Shown here: positions 15,850 to 25,710 of the stretch, piece by piece | How the letters are laid out: each line of letters opens with the position of its first letter | Numbering within the stretch: the first letter of the stretch is position 1 | Assembly (NCBI GenBank): GCA_013822245.1 | Contig: PNKE01000019.1 | Coordinates: forward strand, 1 to 64,000 | DNA: 64,000 bases | Direction of reading: 5' to 3' | Origin: Candidatus Solibacter sp. | GTDB lineage: Bacteria > Acidobacteriota > Terriglobia > Bryobacterales > Bryobacteraceae | Program-made: the position numbers and the translations under genes | Notes under the pieces: model-generated | Seen by the model: the letters and a program-made list of their open reading frames with translations, nothing else | Databases searched by the model: none | What the model was told of the DNA's origin: nothing

Positions 15850-18800
15850 TTACAGAAGCAACTTCAATCCGAATTGCACCCTGCGCGGCTGGCCGGCCGA
15901 CAGAATGCGGCCAAAACCCGGAGTTCCCAGAAAGATCCCCGGAAGATCGTAGTTTGTACGGTTCAAGACATTGAACGCCTCGATCCGCAGTTGCAGCCGC
16001 AGATTCTCTCCCAGCGGCGTCTGCTTGACCACTGAAACGTTGCCAACTCCCAATCCCGGCCCTTCAAGTATGTTGCGGCCCGCGTTGCCGAAGGCGCCGA
16101 AAGCGGGAACCTGAAAGGCCGCCGTGTCGAACCACCGCGCCGCCGACGGGTTGGACAGATTCGGGTCCCTTACGACATTCGGCCGGTCGTTGGCGCCGAA
16201 GCCGAGCGTGGAGCGGCCGGTATTGCTGTTGTCGAGGTCCGGGTGCAGCGCGGCCGTGAACGGACGTCCGGTCTGGAACGTCCAGATGCCGTTGGCCTGC
16301 CAGCCTTCCAGCAGCCGTCCACGTCCCAGGGGAAGTTCCACCGAGTAGCCCGCCGAGACCCTATGCCGGAGGTCGAATCCCGAGCGGGCGCGTTCGGCCC
16401 TGGTATTGCGGCTGTCCTGCGGAAAATTCGGATCGCCGGAACTGGTGAAAAAGCTCGACGCGTCATCGATGGCCCGGCCCCAGGTGTGAGAGATCAACAA
16501 GGAATGCCGCTGGTGAAACAGTTGCTGGAAGCGAGTCTGGAGCGAGTGGTAAATTGAACTGCCTCTCGATTCCAGGGTGTTGATGTCGTCAAACCGGCGG
16601 TCCGGACGAGGATTGTAGCTCGCTGCCGACGGCAAGGGCTGGTTAAGGTCCCGCGCGTTGAGCAGTTTCGTGCCTTTCGATCCGACATAGGCGATCTCCA
16701 GCGCGGCGCCGCCGATCTGCTGTTGGATCGAGTAGCTCCAGTGCTGGAGGTAAGCCGTGCGCAGGTCCCGCTGCATGGCCAGCGCGGATGACGGAACGGG
16801 GATGGGAAAGTCCCTGGGGAAGGGGTTCCTCAAGAGGAGCGGGTAGCCCTGGAAGGGGAAGTAGGTCTTGGACTCGAAGTACGGCGCGTTGAAGTACAGC
16901 CCCTCGCCCGGAGCCAGCGGACTCTGGTCGTAGTAGATTCCGTAGCCCGCCCGCACCACCGTGCGGCAGTCGCGCGGCGACCATGCGATGCCGAACCTCG
17001 GCGCGAGGTTATTGCGGTCCGGGTCGTGGCCGCCGCGCGGGAAACCGTCCTTGCCCACCGCCCGCAGCGCGCGGGCCGACGGATCGTAGACGTTGGCGCG
17101 GTCGAAGGCGTCGAACGGCGGAGTCGAGTATTCATAACGCGCGCCGGCCGAGAGCACCAGGCTGGAACCGAGGCGGTAGGTGTCGTGGATGAACCCCGAG
17201 AAGCTTCGCGAGCGCAGGTTCTGCGGATTGTCGAGCCGCGCGCCGACGCTATAGGTGGCAAAGCCCTGCAGCAGGTCGCCGACCGGATTTCCCGAAAGGC
17301 CGCGGAAACCGATCATGCCGCGCGAAAGCACGTCGCGGTATGCAGTCTGGCGAAGCCCACGAAACTCGCCGCCGAATTTCAACAGGCCCCTGCCGTGCTG
17401 CATCGACAACTGTCCCAGAGCCTGCCAGGTCTCCGAGACGCTGTGCTGCGGATTGTTGTACTCGTCGCCCAGCGGCGAATAACCGGGCATCGAAATGAAA
17501 CTCAAACCCGTGTCCCGCGGCAGGAAAGACAGCGTGGGCAGCCCCACCTGCCGGTTCAGATCGCGTCCCTGGTTCTCGTGGAACGTCCCCTGCGCCACGC
17601 GATTGTACGCTGCGCGGAATTCGCCGATGAGGGCCGGCGAAAAGACATGCGTCTCGCTGGCCATCAGATTCTGGGCGCGGCGCTTGACGTTGGTGCCGAA
17701 GCCCGGCACCAATGCGTAAGACGGTCCGGAAAACGGATCGAAGAGGCCGCGGTCGCCGAAGCTGTACCGCACCGCAAGTTCGGAGCGGGATGAAACGTGC
17801 TGGTCAAAGCGCAGGTCGCCCGTGTCCGAGCGGTCGTTCAGATCGGGTGACGAGAAGAAGTTCTCCCCAGGCTGGTTCCGGTTGGGCAGGGGATACAGGC
17901 CGGCCAGGGCGAGGCCGATGGGATCGATCCGCGCCGCCGGCATGCGATTGCCTGGAAAAGGCGCGCCCGTGAACAGGTCCATTGCCGGCTGGCTGCTTTG
18001 CGAGAAATCGCCCTGGCGCTCAAGCGCCGTTGGCACGTTGGCGATTCGCGGGATCGACTCCCGCACGCGCCGCCCCTCGTAGTTGCCGAAAAGGAAGGAC
18101 CGATCCTTGCGTAACGGCAGGCCCAGCGACGCGCCGAACTGCTCGCGGCGGTATTGAGGATCGTTGCCCGCCTGGCGGTCGAAGTGGTTGCGCGCATCCA
18201 GCGCTCCGCCGCGGAAGAAGCCAAAGACGGAGCCGTGGAGTTCGTTCGTGCCCGAGCGCGTGATCACGTTCACCTGCCCGCCGGCATTGCGCCCGAACGA
18301 GGCGTCGTAGGAGTTGGTCAGCACCTCGAACTCGCGGACGGCGTCCACCGACGGGGTAACGCCGATGCCGTTCATCTTGGGGTCGCCATTGTAGACGCCG
18401 TCCAGCAGGAAGACGCTGGCGTCGCCGCGCGCGCCCTGCACGCTGACCGCGAAGTCGCCGCGCACCGTGCCGGCGGAGCCTGGCGCGGGTGGAACGACGC
18501 CGGGAGCGAGCAGCGTCAACTCATAGAAGTTGCGGCCGTCCAGCGGCAGGTCGTTGATCATCGCGCGGGGGATCACCGTGCTCACCGAGGCGGAGTCTGT
18601 CTTGAGCAGTTCCCTTGGCGCCCGCACGGTCACCTCATGGATCAACTCGCCGGGCAGCAGCGCCACGATGACATGGATATCCTGGTTGACGGCCAGCCGC
18701 AATTGCTGAACGTGCCTGCGGAATCCGTCCCGCCCCACTTCGAGCGTATAGACGCCGGGAGTGAGCCAGGCGAACGAGAACCCGCCCCGCTCGCCGGTGA

Positions 18801-18975
18801 CGGCGGAGCGCACCCGGCCCGTCTCGGTGCTGGTGATTGAAACCCGTGATTTGGCCAGGGCTTCACGGTCCTCGGCCGACACAGTGCCGGTGACGGTGCC
18901 CCGCCACGTTTGCGCGGCGGCGAGACCGCAGCCTAGCCCAACGGCGCACGCCACTCGAACCCATGAACGTACCAT
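15850..18975 (-). CDS. Oar-like TonB-dependent outer-membrane receptor
   Basis: A 1041-residue protein. The ATG at 18975 is preceded by AGGAGA at good spacing, so it is preferred over the TTG at 18990. It has a signal peptide to about residue 22, a carboxypeptidase-regulatory-like Ig domain (about 25-105), a plug-like domain with L-L-D-G-V-Y-N-G-D near residue 192, and then a long beta-barrel ending in hydrophobic residues. This is the Oar/TonB-dependent family greatly expanded in Acidobacteriota, presumed to import or bind polymers or glycopeptides. No TonB box is obvious. It heads the minus-strand run with two propeller genes. The ligand is unknown. Confidence 0.88.
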   Translation of the reverse strand: MVRSWVRVACAVGLGCGLAAAQTWRGTVTGTVSAEDREALAKSRVSITSTETGRVRSAVTGERGGFSFAWLTPGVYTLEVGRDGFRRHVQQLRLAVNQDIHVIVALLPGELIHEVTVRAPRELLKTDSASVSTVIPRAMINDLPLDGRNFYELTLLAPGVVPPAPGSAGTVRGDFAVSVQGARGDASVFLLDGVYNGDPKMNGIGVTPSVDAVREFEVLTNSYDASFGRNAGGQVNVITRSGTNELHGSVFGFFRGGALDARNHFDRQAGNDPQYRREQFGASLGLPLRKDRSFLFGNYEGRRVRESIPRIANVPTALERQGDFSQSSQPAMDLFTGAPFPGNRMPAARIDPIGLALAGLYPLPNRNQPGENFFSSPDLNDRSDTGDLRFDQHVSSRSELAVRYSFGDRGLFDPFSGPSYALVPGFGTNVKRRAQNLMASETHVFSPALIGEFRAAYNRVAQGTFHENQGRDLNRQVGLPTLSFLPRDTGLSFISMPGYSPLGDEYNNPQHSVSETWQALGQLSMQHGRGLLKFGGEFRGLRQTAYRDVLSRGMIGFRGLSGNPVGDLLQGFATYSVGARLDNPQNLRSRSFSGFIHDTYRLGSSLVLSAGARYEYSTPPFDAFDRANVYDPSARALRAVGKDGFPRGGHDPDRNNLAPRFGIAWSPRDCRTVVRAGYGIYYDQSPLAPGEGLYFNAPYFESKTYFPFQGYPLLLRNPFPRDFPIPVPSSALAMQRDLRTAYLQHWSYSIQQQIGGAALEIAYVGSKGTKLLNARDLNQPLPSAASYNPRPDRRFDDINTLESRGSSIYHSLQTRFQQLFHQRHSLLISHTWGRAIDDASSFFTSSGDPNFPQDSRNTRAERARSGFDLRHRVSAGYSVELPLGRGRLLEGWQANGIWTFQTGRPFTAALHPDLDNSNTGRSTLGFGANDRPNVVRDPNLSNPSAARWFDTAAFQVPAFGAFGNAGRNILEGPGLGVGNVSVVKQTPLGENLRLQLRIEAFNVLNRTNYDLPGIFLGTPGFGRILSAGQPRRVQFGLKLLL

Positions 18976-18990
18976 ATATCTCCTGGTCAA

Positions 18991-19002
18991 GTACCATGGT
19001 AC
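18991..19002. promoter_or_regulatory. Perfect 12-base palindrome in a divergent intergenic region
   Basis: GTACCATGGTAC is a perfect palindrome in the 62-base gap between the divergent receptor (-) and GT4 (+) genes. Its half-site GTACCAT also occurs at 18969-18975, 22 bases away, about two helical turns. It could be an operator, but the second copy overlaps the receptor start codon. Confidence 0.35.
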
Positions 19003-19037
19003 CAGCCCATGCCGGAATCGCCGCGGGATATCAAGGT

Positions 19038-20333
19038 ATGAAAATCCTGGCCCTCACCGCCGGCGCGTCGGGCATGTATTGCGGCACCTGCCTGCGCGAC
19101 AACGCGCTGGCCGCCGAGCTTTCCCGCCAGGGTCACGACGTCATCCTGCTGCCACTATACACGCCCACCAGGACCGATGAAGCCAACGTCAGCCACCCGC
19201 GGGTCTTTTTCAACGGAATCAGCATCTATCTCCAACAGAACTGGCCGTTGCTTCGCCGCCTGCCGCCCATCGTCTTCCGCTTTCTGGAATCCGGCTGGCT
19301 GCTGCGCCTGGCGACGTCGCGCTCAGTCCCGGTGGACCCGAAACTGCTCGGAGAGTTGACCGTGGCGATGCTGCAAGGCCGTGACGGGGCGCTGCGCCGG
19401 GAATTCGACACATTGACCCTCTGGCTGAGCACGCAGCAGGCGCCGGGCATCGTCGACATACCCCATACGCTCCTGATCGCTCTGGCGCGGCCGCTCAAGG
19501 AACTGCTGGGTTGCCCGGTCGTCTGCACGCTGCAAGGCGAGGACCTGTTCCTGGGCGGGTTGATCGAGCCGTACCGGTCGCAGGCGCTCTCGCTGATCGC
19601 CGAGGGCGGCCGCCATGTGGACGCGTTCATCGCGTCGAGCGAATACTACGCCGAGTTCATGTCGCGCTTCCTTTCGATTCCCGCCAGTAAGATCCGCGTT
19701 GTGCCGCTGGGGATCAATCTGCGGGGCCACGCGCCGGTCCGTTCCGGCGGCGGCGTGTTCCGCGCAGGCTATATGGCGCGCATCGCGCCGGAAAAGGGCC
19801 TGCACCTGCTCGTGGACGCCTGGCGCCTGCTGCGTCAGGACAAGGACCTGGGGCCGGGCCGGCTGGAAGTGGCCGGCTACCTGCCGCCCGCCAACCGGGG
19901 TTACCTGCGCGAGGCCGAGCGGACCATGCAGCGCCACGGGCTTGCCGGAGAGTTCATCTATCACGGCGAGGTGGATCGCGCCGAAAAGATCCGCTTCCTG
20001 CAGCGCCTCGACGTGCTGTCGGTGCCCAGCACCTGCGACGAGCCTAAAGGGATTTTCGTCCTCGAAGCCCTGGCCAACGGCGTGCCTGTCGTGCAGCCCC
20101 GGCGCGGCGCGTACCCGGAGGTCCTCGCTCGAACTGGCGGCGGGCTGCTGGTGGAGCCTGACTCCGCCGCCGCGCTGGCCGGTGCGCTGCGGACTCTGTG
20201 GTTGGACGCCGCCCTGCGCCGCCGCCTGGGCGACGAGGGTTGCGCGGCGGTAAGGGAACATCACTCCATCGAGCGCATGGCCAAGGCCACGGCCGCGGTC
20301 TATGGCAGCCTGACGGGAGCGGCGCGGGTCTGA
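19038..20333 (+). CDS. Glycosyltransferase family 4
   Basis: A 431-residue GT-B enzyme. The ATG at 19038 begins a typical first strand (M-K-I-L-A-L-T-A-G) followed by a G-M-Y-C-G-T-C-L-R-D-N-A-L-A loop. The C-terminal half has the acceptor-domain phrase A-P-E-K-G-L-H-L-L near residue 250 and the E-x7-E pattern (E-P-K-G-I-F-V-L-E) near 336, which binds the nucleotide-sugar phosphates in retaining GT4 enzymes. It transfers a sugar from a nucleotide donor to an unidentified acceptor. Four bases separate it from the ABC transporter genes, so envelope glycoconjugate work is possible. An upstream in-frame start at 18963 would cross the palindrome and is disfavoured. Confidence 0.85.
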   Translation: MKILALTAGASGMYCGTCLRDNALAAELSRQGHDVILLPLYTPTRTDEANVSHPRVFFNGISIYLQQNWPLLRRLPPIVFRFLESGWLLRLATSRSVPVDPKLLGELTVAMLQGRDGALRREFDTLTLWLSTQQAPGIVDIPHTLLIALARPLKELLGCPVVCTLQGEDLFLGGLIEPYRSQALSLIAEGGRHVDAFIASSEYYAEFMSRFLSIPASKIRVVPLGINLRGHAPVRSGGGVFRAGYMARIAPEKGLHLLVDAWRLLRQDKDLGPGRLEVAGYLPPANRGYLREAERTMQRHGLAGEFIYHGEVDRAEKIRFLQRLDVLSVPSTCDEPKGIFVLEALANGVPVVQPRRGAYPEVLARTGGGLLVEPDSAAALAGALRTLWLDAALRRRLGDEGCAAVREHHSIERMAKATAAVYGSLTGAARV

Positions 20334-20337
20334 AACC

Positions 20338-21024
20338 ATGCTGGAAGTCGAAAGCGTATCCAAACACTACGATTCGCCGGGCGGGGCGGTTCACATCCTC
20401 TCCGGGGTGACGCTGCGCCTGCCCGGCGGATCCGCCATCGCGATCATGGGCCCGTCAGGCTCGGGCAAGAGCACGTTGCTCTACATTCTCGGGGCGCTGG
20501 AGCCGCCCAGTTCCGGCAGCGTTATTCTGGACTCGCAGAATCCCTTTCTGCTCGACGAGCCGGCTCAGGCGGCGTTTCGCAACGAAAAGATCGGTTTTGT
20601 GTTTCAGGATCATTGCCTGCTGCCGCAGTGTTCGGTCCTGGAAAATGTGCTCGTCCCCACCCTGGTAGCGCCGCCAGGGGACCACGTTGCCCGCGCACGC
20701 AAGTTGCTCGGCCGGGTTGGGCTGAGCCACCGCTTGAACCACCTGCCGGGAGAGCTTTCGGGCGGCGAAAAGCAACGGGTGGCGATCGCCCGCGCACTGA
20801 TCCGCGACCCGCTGCTGCTGCTGTGCGACGAGCCGACCGGCAACCTGGATCGGGATTCAGCCAATCTGGTCGCCTCGTTACTGTTGGAACTGCATCACGG
20901 CCGCGACGGCGTCCTGGTGGTGGTGACGCACAGCGCGGATCTGGCCAAGAAGATGCCGGAGACTTATCAGGTTTCCGGCGGAGGGTTGCACCGAATTGAG
21001 ATTCCGAACGCTCCTCAGGCGTAG
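20338..21024 (+). CDS. ABC transporter ATP-binding protein, LolD/MacB type
   Basis: A 228-residue ATPase with Walker [10 protein letters not shown] (39-47), a Q-loop in F-V-F-Q-D-H, the signature L-S-G-G-E-K-Q-R, Walker [11 protein letters not shown] and an H-loop in V-V-T-H-S. Sequence style and length match the LolD/MacB/FtsE group, which drives lipoprotein release or extrusion and not classical import. It overlaps the downstream FtsX-type permease gene by 29 bases, as expected for partner subunits. Confidence 0.92.
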   Translation: MLEVESVSKHYDSPGGAVHILSGVTLRLPGGSAIAIMGPSGSGKSTLLYILGALEPPSSGSVILDSQNPFLLDEPAQAAFRNEKIGFVFQDHCLLPQCSVLENVLVPTLVAPPGDHVARARKLLGRVGLSHRLNHLPGELSGGEKQRVAIARALIRDPLLLLCDEPTGNLDRDSANLVASLLLELHHGRDGVLVVVTHSADLAKKMPETYQVSGGGLHRIEIPNAPQA

Positions 21025-24000
21025 CCTGTCCTACTACTGGCGAACGGACGGCGCGGCCGCCGTGGGCGCCGCGGTGGCGGTGGCCGTGCTGGCCGGTGCG
21101 CTGCTGGTGGGCGACTCGGTACGGGCCACGCTTCGGAGACTGGTCTTCGAGCGCCTCGGCAACACGGAACAGGTGTTGTCGGGGGCGGCGTTCTTCCGCG
21201 AGAGCCTGGCCGGCGAACTGACCGCCGCGGCGCCCGCGATCGCGCTTGAGGGCATCGTGACCGGCTCCAACGATGGGCGGCGCGCCACACGCGTCCAGGT
21301 GTGGGGCGTGGACGGCCGGTTCTGGAGGTTCCATGGCCGCCAGGAAAACGGGCTGGCCGGCCGTGATGCGCTGTCCAGCCCGGCTCTGGCCGCTGAGTTG
21401 GGATTGAGTCCGGGCGACGCGGTCCTGCTGCGTATAGAGAAACCGTCCGCCGTGCCGCTGGAATCGCTGCACGGGCGCAAGGACGACTCCGCGCGCACAA
21501 TCCGCCTTCGATTCGCCGGCTCGCTGACAGCCGGACAACTGGGCGAGTTTTCGTTGCGGCCCCAGCAGGGCGCCGTGCGTAATCTCTTCGTGCCGCTCGC
21601 GCGTCTTCAGGCGGAATTGGATCAACCCGCCAGGACTAACGTCATTCTGCTGTCACGGCAAACGGACCTTCCCGCCGTCAAGGCGAAGGCCCGTCTGGAG
21701 GACCTGGGCATCGGTCTCCGGCCGCTCGATGCCGGCCGCGGATTCGCCGTCGAAAGCGCCGGCGCGATTCTGAGCGATACGCTCGCCGGAGCCGTCGCTT
21801 CGGTGGCCGGAAGCAGCGGCGCGTCTGTAACGCCCATCTACACCTACCTGGCCAATTCCATCAGCTCCAATGGCCGCGTGGTTCCCTACTCGCTCGTCAG
21901 CGCCGTCGACGCCGCCGGTGTCGCGCCCGGCGGCATTGCCCTGAACGCCTGGGCGGCGGCCGAACTGCGCGCCAAGGCGGGCGACAGGGTTTCGGTCGAG
22001 TATTACCAATGGCATCCGGATGGCCGCCTGCTGACAGAAACCGCGGCCTTCCGTCTTGACCGGATTCTGCCGATGACCGGTCTCGGAGCGGACCGGGAAC
22101 TGGCGCCGGAGTTTGCCGGCATCTCCGATTCCGATTCTCTTTCCGCCTGGGACCCTCCCTTCCCCATCGACCTGTCGCGCATCCGGCCGCAGGATGAAGC
22201 CTACTGGGACCGCTACCGCACCGCGCCCAAGGCCATCGTTTCGCTCAGCGCCGGCCAGAAGCTCTGGGCATCCCGGCACGGCCGCCTGACCTCGATCCGC
22301 GTCACCGGCGTGGGCCTCGATGAATTCGCCCGCCGCCTCCATGCCGCCATCGATCCGGCCTCGTTCGGCCTGGCGCTGGAAAACCCCCGCGGCGAAGGGC
22401 AGGCCTCGGCGGTTGGCGCCACCGACTTCGCCGAGTACTTCACCTATTTCAGTTTCCTGCTCGTCGTGGCCGCGCTGCTGCTGGCCGGCCTGTTTTTCCG
22501 CTTCGGAGTCGAACAGCGGCTGACTGAGATCGGCGCCTTGCGAGCCATGGGCTTCGCGCAGAGGACTGTCCGCAACCTGCTGCTGGCCGAGGGCGCCGTC
22601 ATCGCCCTGGCCGGAGCGGCGGCTGGAGTCCTCGGCGCACTGGCTTACGCCTGGTTCATTCTCTTTGGGTTGCGCACCTGGTGGGTTGACGCCGTGGGCA
22701 CGACGCTGTTGTCGCTGCACCTGTCCGCCCAGCCATTGCTCTACGGCGCTTTGGGTGGAGCGGGCAGCGCCGTTTTCTTCCTGCTGGCAGGCCTGCGCCA
22801 GATCCGCAATAGCTCTCCGCGGGCGCTGCTGGCCGGACAGATCACGGCCGTCGGGCGCATCGCCGGTCAGCGCAAATCCCTGCTCTGGGCCGGTCGGACC
22901 TCGGCCGCGGCGGCGGCGGCTCTGATCGCTTCCGGCGCACTCGGTCTGGTTGCACAGACGGGGGCGTTCTTTGGCGCCGGCGGCCTGATGCTGGTGAGCA
23001 TCCTGAGTTTCGCCCGGACCTGGCTCGGCCGGCGGCCCGGCCAGGCGATTCAAGGCTGCCTCGGACTGGGATTCCGCTACACCGCATATCGCCCCGGCCG
23101 GAGCATCCTGCTGATTGCGCTGATCGCCTCGGCGGCATTCATCATCGTCGCCGTCGACTCGTTCCGGCGCGGCGGCGCGGCGGCCACGGACCGGCAATCC
23201 GGTACCGGCGGCTTTCCGCTGATGGCGGAATCCGCCCTGCCCGTGTATCGCAACCTCAACTCGGCTGACGGCCGCGACAGCCTGAATCTGCCGGAGGACG
23301 CCGCCCTGCCCAATATCTTCCCGTTCCGGTTGCGGCCGGGCGACGACGCCAGTTGCCTGAACCTGTACCGCCCGCGGAAGCCCCGCATCGCCGCCCCGCC
23401 GCGCGAACTCATGGTCCAGGCCCGCTTCCGCTTCGCCGCGTCACTCGCCCGAAGCCCTCAACAGAAGGCCAACCCCTGGCTGCTGCTCGACTCGCCCCAA
23501 CCGGACGGCGCCATCCCCGCGATCGCCGACGCCAACTCGCTGCGCTACGTTCTGCATCTTGAGCTGGGAGACGTATTGGAACTGCCTGGCGGCGCGCGCC
23601 TGCGGTTCGTGGCCGCCCTGGCCGACAGCATCTTTCAAAGCGAAGTCATCATCTCGCCTGAACAGTTCACGCGGGCGTTCCCCCACGAAGGCGGATTCCG
23701 GATGTTCCTGATAGATGGCGGCGGCGGCAATGCCGCCGAGACGGCCGGCGTACTCGAGGATTCGCTCCGCGACCACGGCCTCGACGTGGTCTCGACAGCG
23801 GATCGCCTGGCCGCGTTCCACCGCGTCGAGAACACGTACCTGTCCACTTTCCAGTTGCTGGGAGGGCTGGGTCTGCTGCTCGGCACCGCCGGCCTGGGCG
23901 CGGTGCTGTTGCGCAACGTTCTGGAGCGCCGCCGCGAACTGGCCCTGCTGCGGGCCGTCGGATTCGGACCCGGCGCTCTGCGGCTGCTGCTGCTCTCGGA

Positions 24001-24214
24001 AAGTCTGCTGCTGCTGGTGACGGGACTGGCCGCCGGCACGGCCTGCGCGCTGATCGCCATCGCCCCGGTCTGGTTGGACCGCGGGGGCCGCCTGCCGCTG
24101 GCCTCGCTGGGCGTGCTGCTGGCCTCGGTCCTGATGGCCGGGTTGCTGGCGTCCTGGCTGGCGCTGCGGCTGGCCACGCGCGCGCCGATTCTGGCCGCAC
24201 TGCGATCGGAATAG
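20996..24214 (+). CDS. FtsX-like ABC transporter permease
   Basis: A 1072-residue membrane protein starting at a TTG inside the end of the ATPase gene. It has one membrane helix near residues 20-40 and a large periplasmic region. A cluster of three helices at about 480-610 includes the E-Q-R-L-T-E-I-G-A-L-R-A-M-G-F loop, the coupling motif of FtsX permeases. Further helices lie in the middle (about 635-720), a second periplasmic region follows, and a C-terminal FtsX unit with R-R-R-E-L-A-L-L-R-A-V-G-F sits near 980. The two FtsX units in one chain resemble LolCE-like exporters fused together. The substrate is probably a lipid, lipoprotein or peptide; this cannot be specified. Confidence 0.85.
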   Translation: MRFRTLLRRSLSYYWRTDGAAAVGAAVAVAVLAGALLVGDSVRATLRRLVFERLGNTEQVLSGAAFFRESLAGELTAAAPAIALEGIVTGSNDGRRATRVQVWGVDGRFWRFHGRQENGLAGRDALSSPALAAELGLSPGDAVLLRIEKPSAVPLESLHGRKDDSARTIRLRFAGSLTAGQLGEFSLRPQQGAVRNLFVPLARLQAELDQPARTNVILLSRQTDLPAVKAKARLEDLGIGLRPLDAGRGFAVESAGAILSDTLAGAVASVAGSSGASVTPIYTYLANSISSNGRVVPYSLVSAVDAAGVAPGGIALNAWAAAELRAKAGDRVSVEYYQWHPDGRLLTETAAFRLDRILPMTGLGADRELAPEFAGISDSDSLSAWDPPFPIDLSRIRPQDEAYWDRYRTAPKAIVSLSAGQKLWASRHGRLTSIRVTGVGLDEFARRLHAAIDPASFGLALENPRGEGQASAVGATDFAEYFTYFSFLLVVAALLLAGLFFRFGVEQRLTEIGALRAMGFAQRTVRNLLLAEGAVIALAGAAAGVLGALAYAWFILFGLRTWWVDAVGTTLLSLHLSAQPLLYGALGGAGSAVFFLLAGLRQIRNSSPRALLAGQITAVGRIAGQRKSLLWAGRTSAAAAAALIASGALGLVAQTGAFFGAGGLMLVSILSFARTWLGRRPGQAIQGCLGLGFRYTAYRPGRSILLIALIASAAFIIVAVDSFRRGGAAATDRQSGTGGFPLMAESALPVYRNLNSADGRDSLNLPEDAALPNIFPFRLRPGDDASCLNLYRPRKPRIAAPPRELMVQARFRFAASLARSPQQKANPWLLLDSPQPDGAIPAIADANSLRYVLHLELGDVLELPGGARLRFVAALADSIFQSEVIISPEQFTRAFPHEGGFRMFLIDGGGGNAAETAGVLEDSLRDHGLDVVSTADRLAAFHRVENTYLSTFQLLGGLGLLLGTAGLGAVLLRNVLERRRELALLRAVGFGPGALRLLLLSESLLLLVTGLAAGTACALIAIAPVWLDRGGRLPLASLGVLLASVLMAGLLASWLALRLATRAPILAALRSE

Positions 24215-24225
24215 GCCCTGGCGCG

Positions 24226-24246
24226 GCGCCGGGGGGCGCTTTCTCT
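24226..24246 (+). terminator. Possible Rho-independent terminator
   Basis: A GCGCC/GGCGC hairpin with a short G loop is followed by TTTCTCT, twelve bases after the permease stop. The stem is short but GC-only. Confidence 0.45.
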
Positions 24247-24270
24247 GTTAGCCTGAAGGTGATTTTTCCC

Positions 24271-25710
24271 ATGAAACTCCGCGTCAAGACGACACTGGCG
24301 GCGATCGCCGCCGTTTGCCTGATGATGGTTCTGAGCGCCGCCGGTCCGGCTGGCGATTGGCCCATGTGGGGCGGAACTCCGGGCCGCAACATGGTGGGCG
24401 TGATGAGCAACGCCCCCACGAACTGGAACGTCGAGACGAAGGAGAACATCAGGTGGGTCGCGGCGCTCGGTTCACACGCCTATGGCAACCCGGTTGTCTC
24501 GGGCGGCATGGTCTTCGCCGGCACCAATAACGAACTGGTCCTCGATCCCAAACAGGCCGGCGACCGCGGCGTCCTGATGGCCTTCCGCGAGTCCGACGGC
24601 GAGTTCCTCTGGCAGCACACGTCCGAAAAGCTGGCTTCCGGCGACGTCAACGACTGGCCGCTTCAGGGCGTGGCTTCGTCGCCGCTCGTCGAAGGCGACC
24701 GGCTGTATTACGTCTCCAACCGGGCCGAGCTGATTTGCCTGGACACGAAGGGATTCACCGACGGCGAAAATGACGGTCCGTACACCGCCGAGGTCTTCAA
24801 AGGCCCAAAGGATGCCGACGTCATCTGGCGCTTCGACATGATCGCGAAAGTGGGTGCGTTTCCGCACAACCTCGCCAATTCGTCGCCGGTCTCCCACGGT
24901 GACCTGGTTTATGTCAGCACCTCGAACGGGCGCGACGAGAGCCATGTCAAGGTTCCTTCACCCAAAGCGCCGACCATCGTGGCCGTGAACAAGAAGACCG
25001 GCGAACTGGCGTGGAAGGACAACGCCGTGGGCGATCGCATCCTGCACGGGCAGTGGTCGTCGCCGGCCGTCGGCAAGATCGGGGACAGCGTTCAACTGGT
25101 GAGCGGACAGGGCGACGGCTGGGTGCGCGGCTTCGACGCCCTGACGGGAGAAAAGCTGTGGGAGTTCGACATGAACCCCAAGGACGCCGTCTGGCCGAAA
25201 ACGCGGAACGAGGTTGTCAGCACGCCCATCATCGTCGGCAACGCCGTCTATCTCGCCAGCGGGCAGGATCCCGAACACGGCGACGGCCCCGGCCACCTCT
25301 ACGCCATCGACGCCACCAAACGAGGCGATATCACCCAGACCGGGCGCATCTGGCACTATGACAAGATCCGGCGGTCGATCTCGACCGGCGCGCTGCATGA
25401 CGGCATCCTCTACTATGCCGATTTCAGCGGTTTTCTCCACGCGCTCGACGCCAAGACCGGCAAACCCTTCTGGGTGCATGACACGCTGGCCGCCATCTGG
25501 GGCTCGCCGTATGTCGTCGATGGGAAGGTTTATCTCGGCAACGAGGACGGCAATGTCGTGATCCTGCAGGCCGGCAAGGAAAAGAAGCTGATCGCCGAAA
25601 TCGATATGGGCAGTACGGTCTACTCGACCGCCGTGGCGGCCAACGGGACGCTCTACGTCGTCAACCGCGACCACCTGTTCGCCATTCGCGGCGGCGGTGC
25701 GCCAAAGTAG
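24271..25710 (+). CDS. Secreted PQQ-like beta-propeller protein
   Basis: A 479-residue protein from the ATG at 24271, preceded by an AAGGTGA box nine bases upstream; the GTG at 24259 lies within that box. The signal peptide runs to about residue 29. A D-W-P-M-W-G-G-T-P-x-R-N-M opening follows, and a propeller with N-K-K-T-G-E-L-A-W, D-A-L-T-G-E-K-L-W and D-A-K-T-G-K-P-F-W turns. It has longer loops than the other paralogues. It stands alone between the ABC exporter and the transposase debris, so it does not share their operons. Confidence 0.85.
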   Translation: MKLRVKTTLAAIAAVCLMMVLSAAGPAGDWPMWGGTPGRNMVGVMSNAPTNWNVETKENIRWVAALGSHAYGNPVVSGGMVFAGTNNELVLDPKQAGDRGVLMAFRESDGEFLWQHTSEKLASGDVNDWPLQGVASSPLVEGDRLYYVSNRAELICLDTKGFTDGENDGPYTAEVFKGPKDADVIWRFDMIAKVGAFPHNLANSSPVSHGDLVYVSTSNGRDESHVKVPSPKAPTIVAVNKKTGELAWKDNAVGDRILHGQWSSPAVGKIGDSVQLVSGQGDGWVRGFDALTGEKLWEFDMNPKDAVWPKTRNEVVSTPIIVGNAVYLASGQDPEHGDGPGHLYAIDATKRGDITQTGRIWHYDKIRRSISTGALHDGILYYADFSGFLHALDAKTGKPFWVHDTLAAIWGSPYVVDGKVYLGNEDGNVVILQAGKEKKLIAEIDMGSTVYSTAVAANGTLYVVNRDHLFAIRGGGAPK

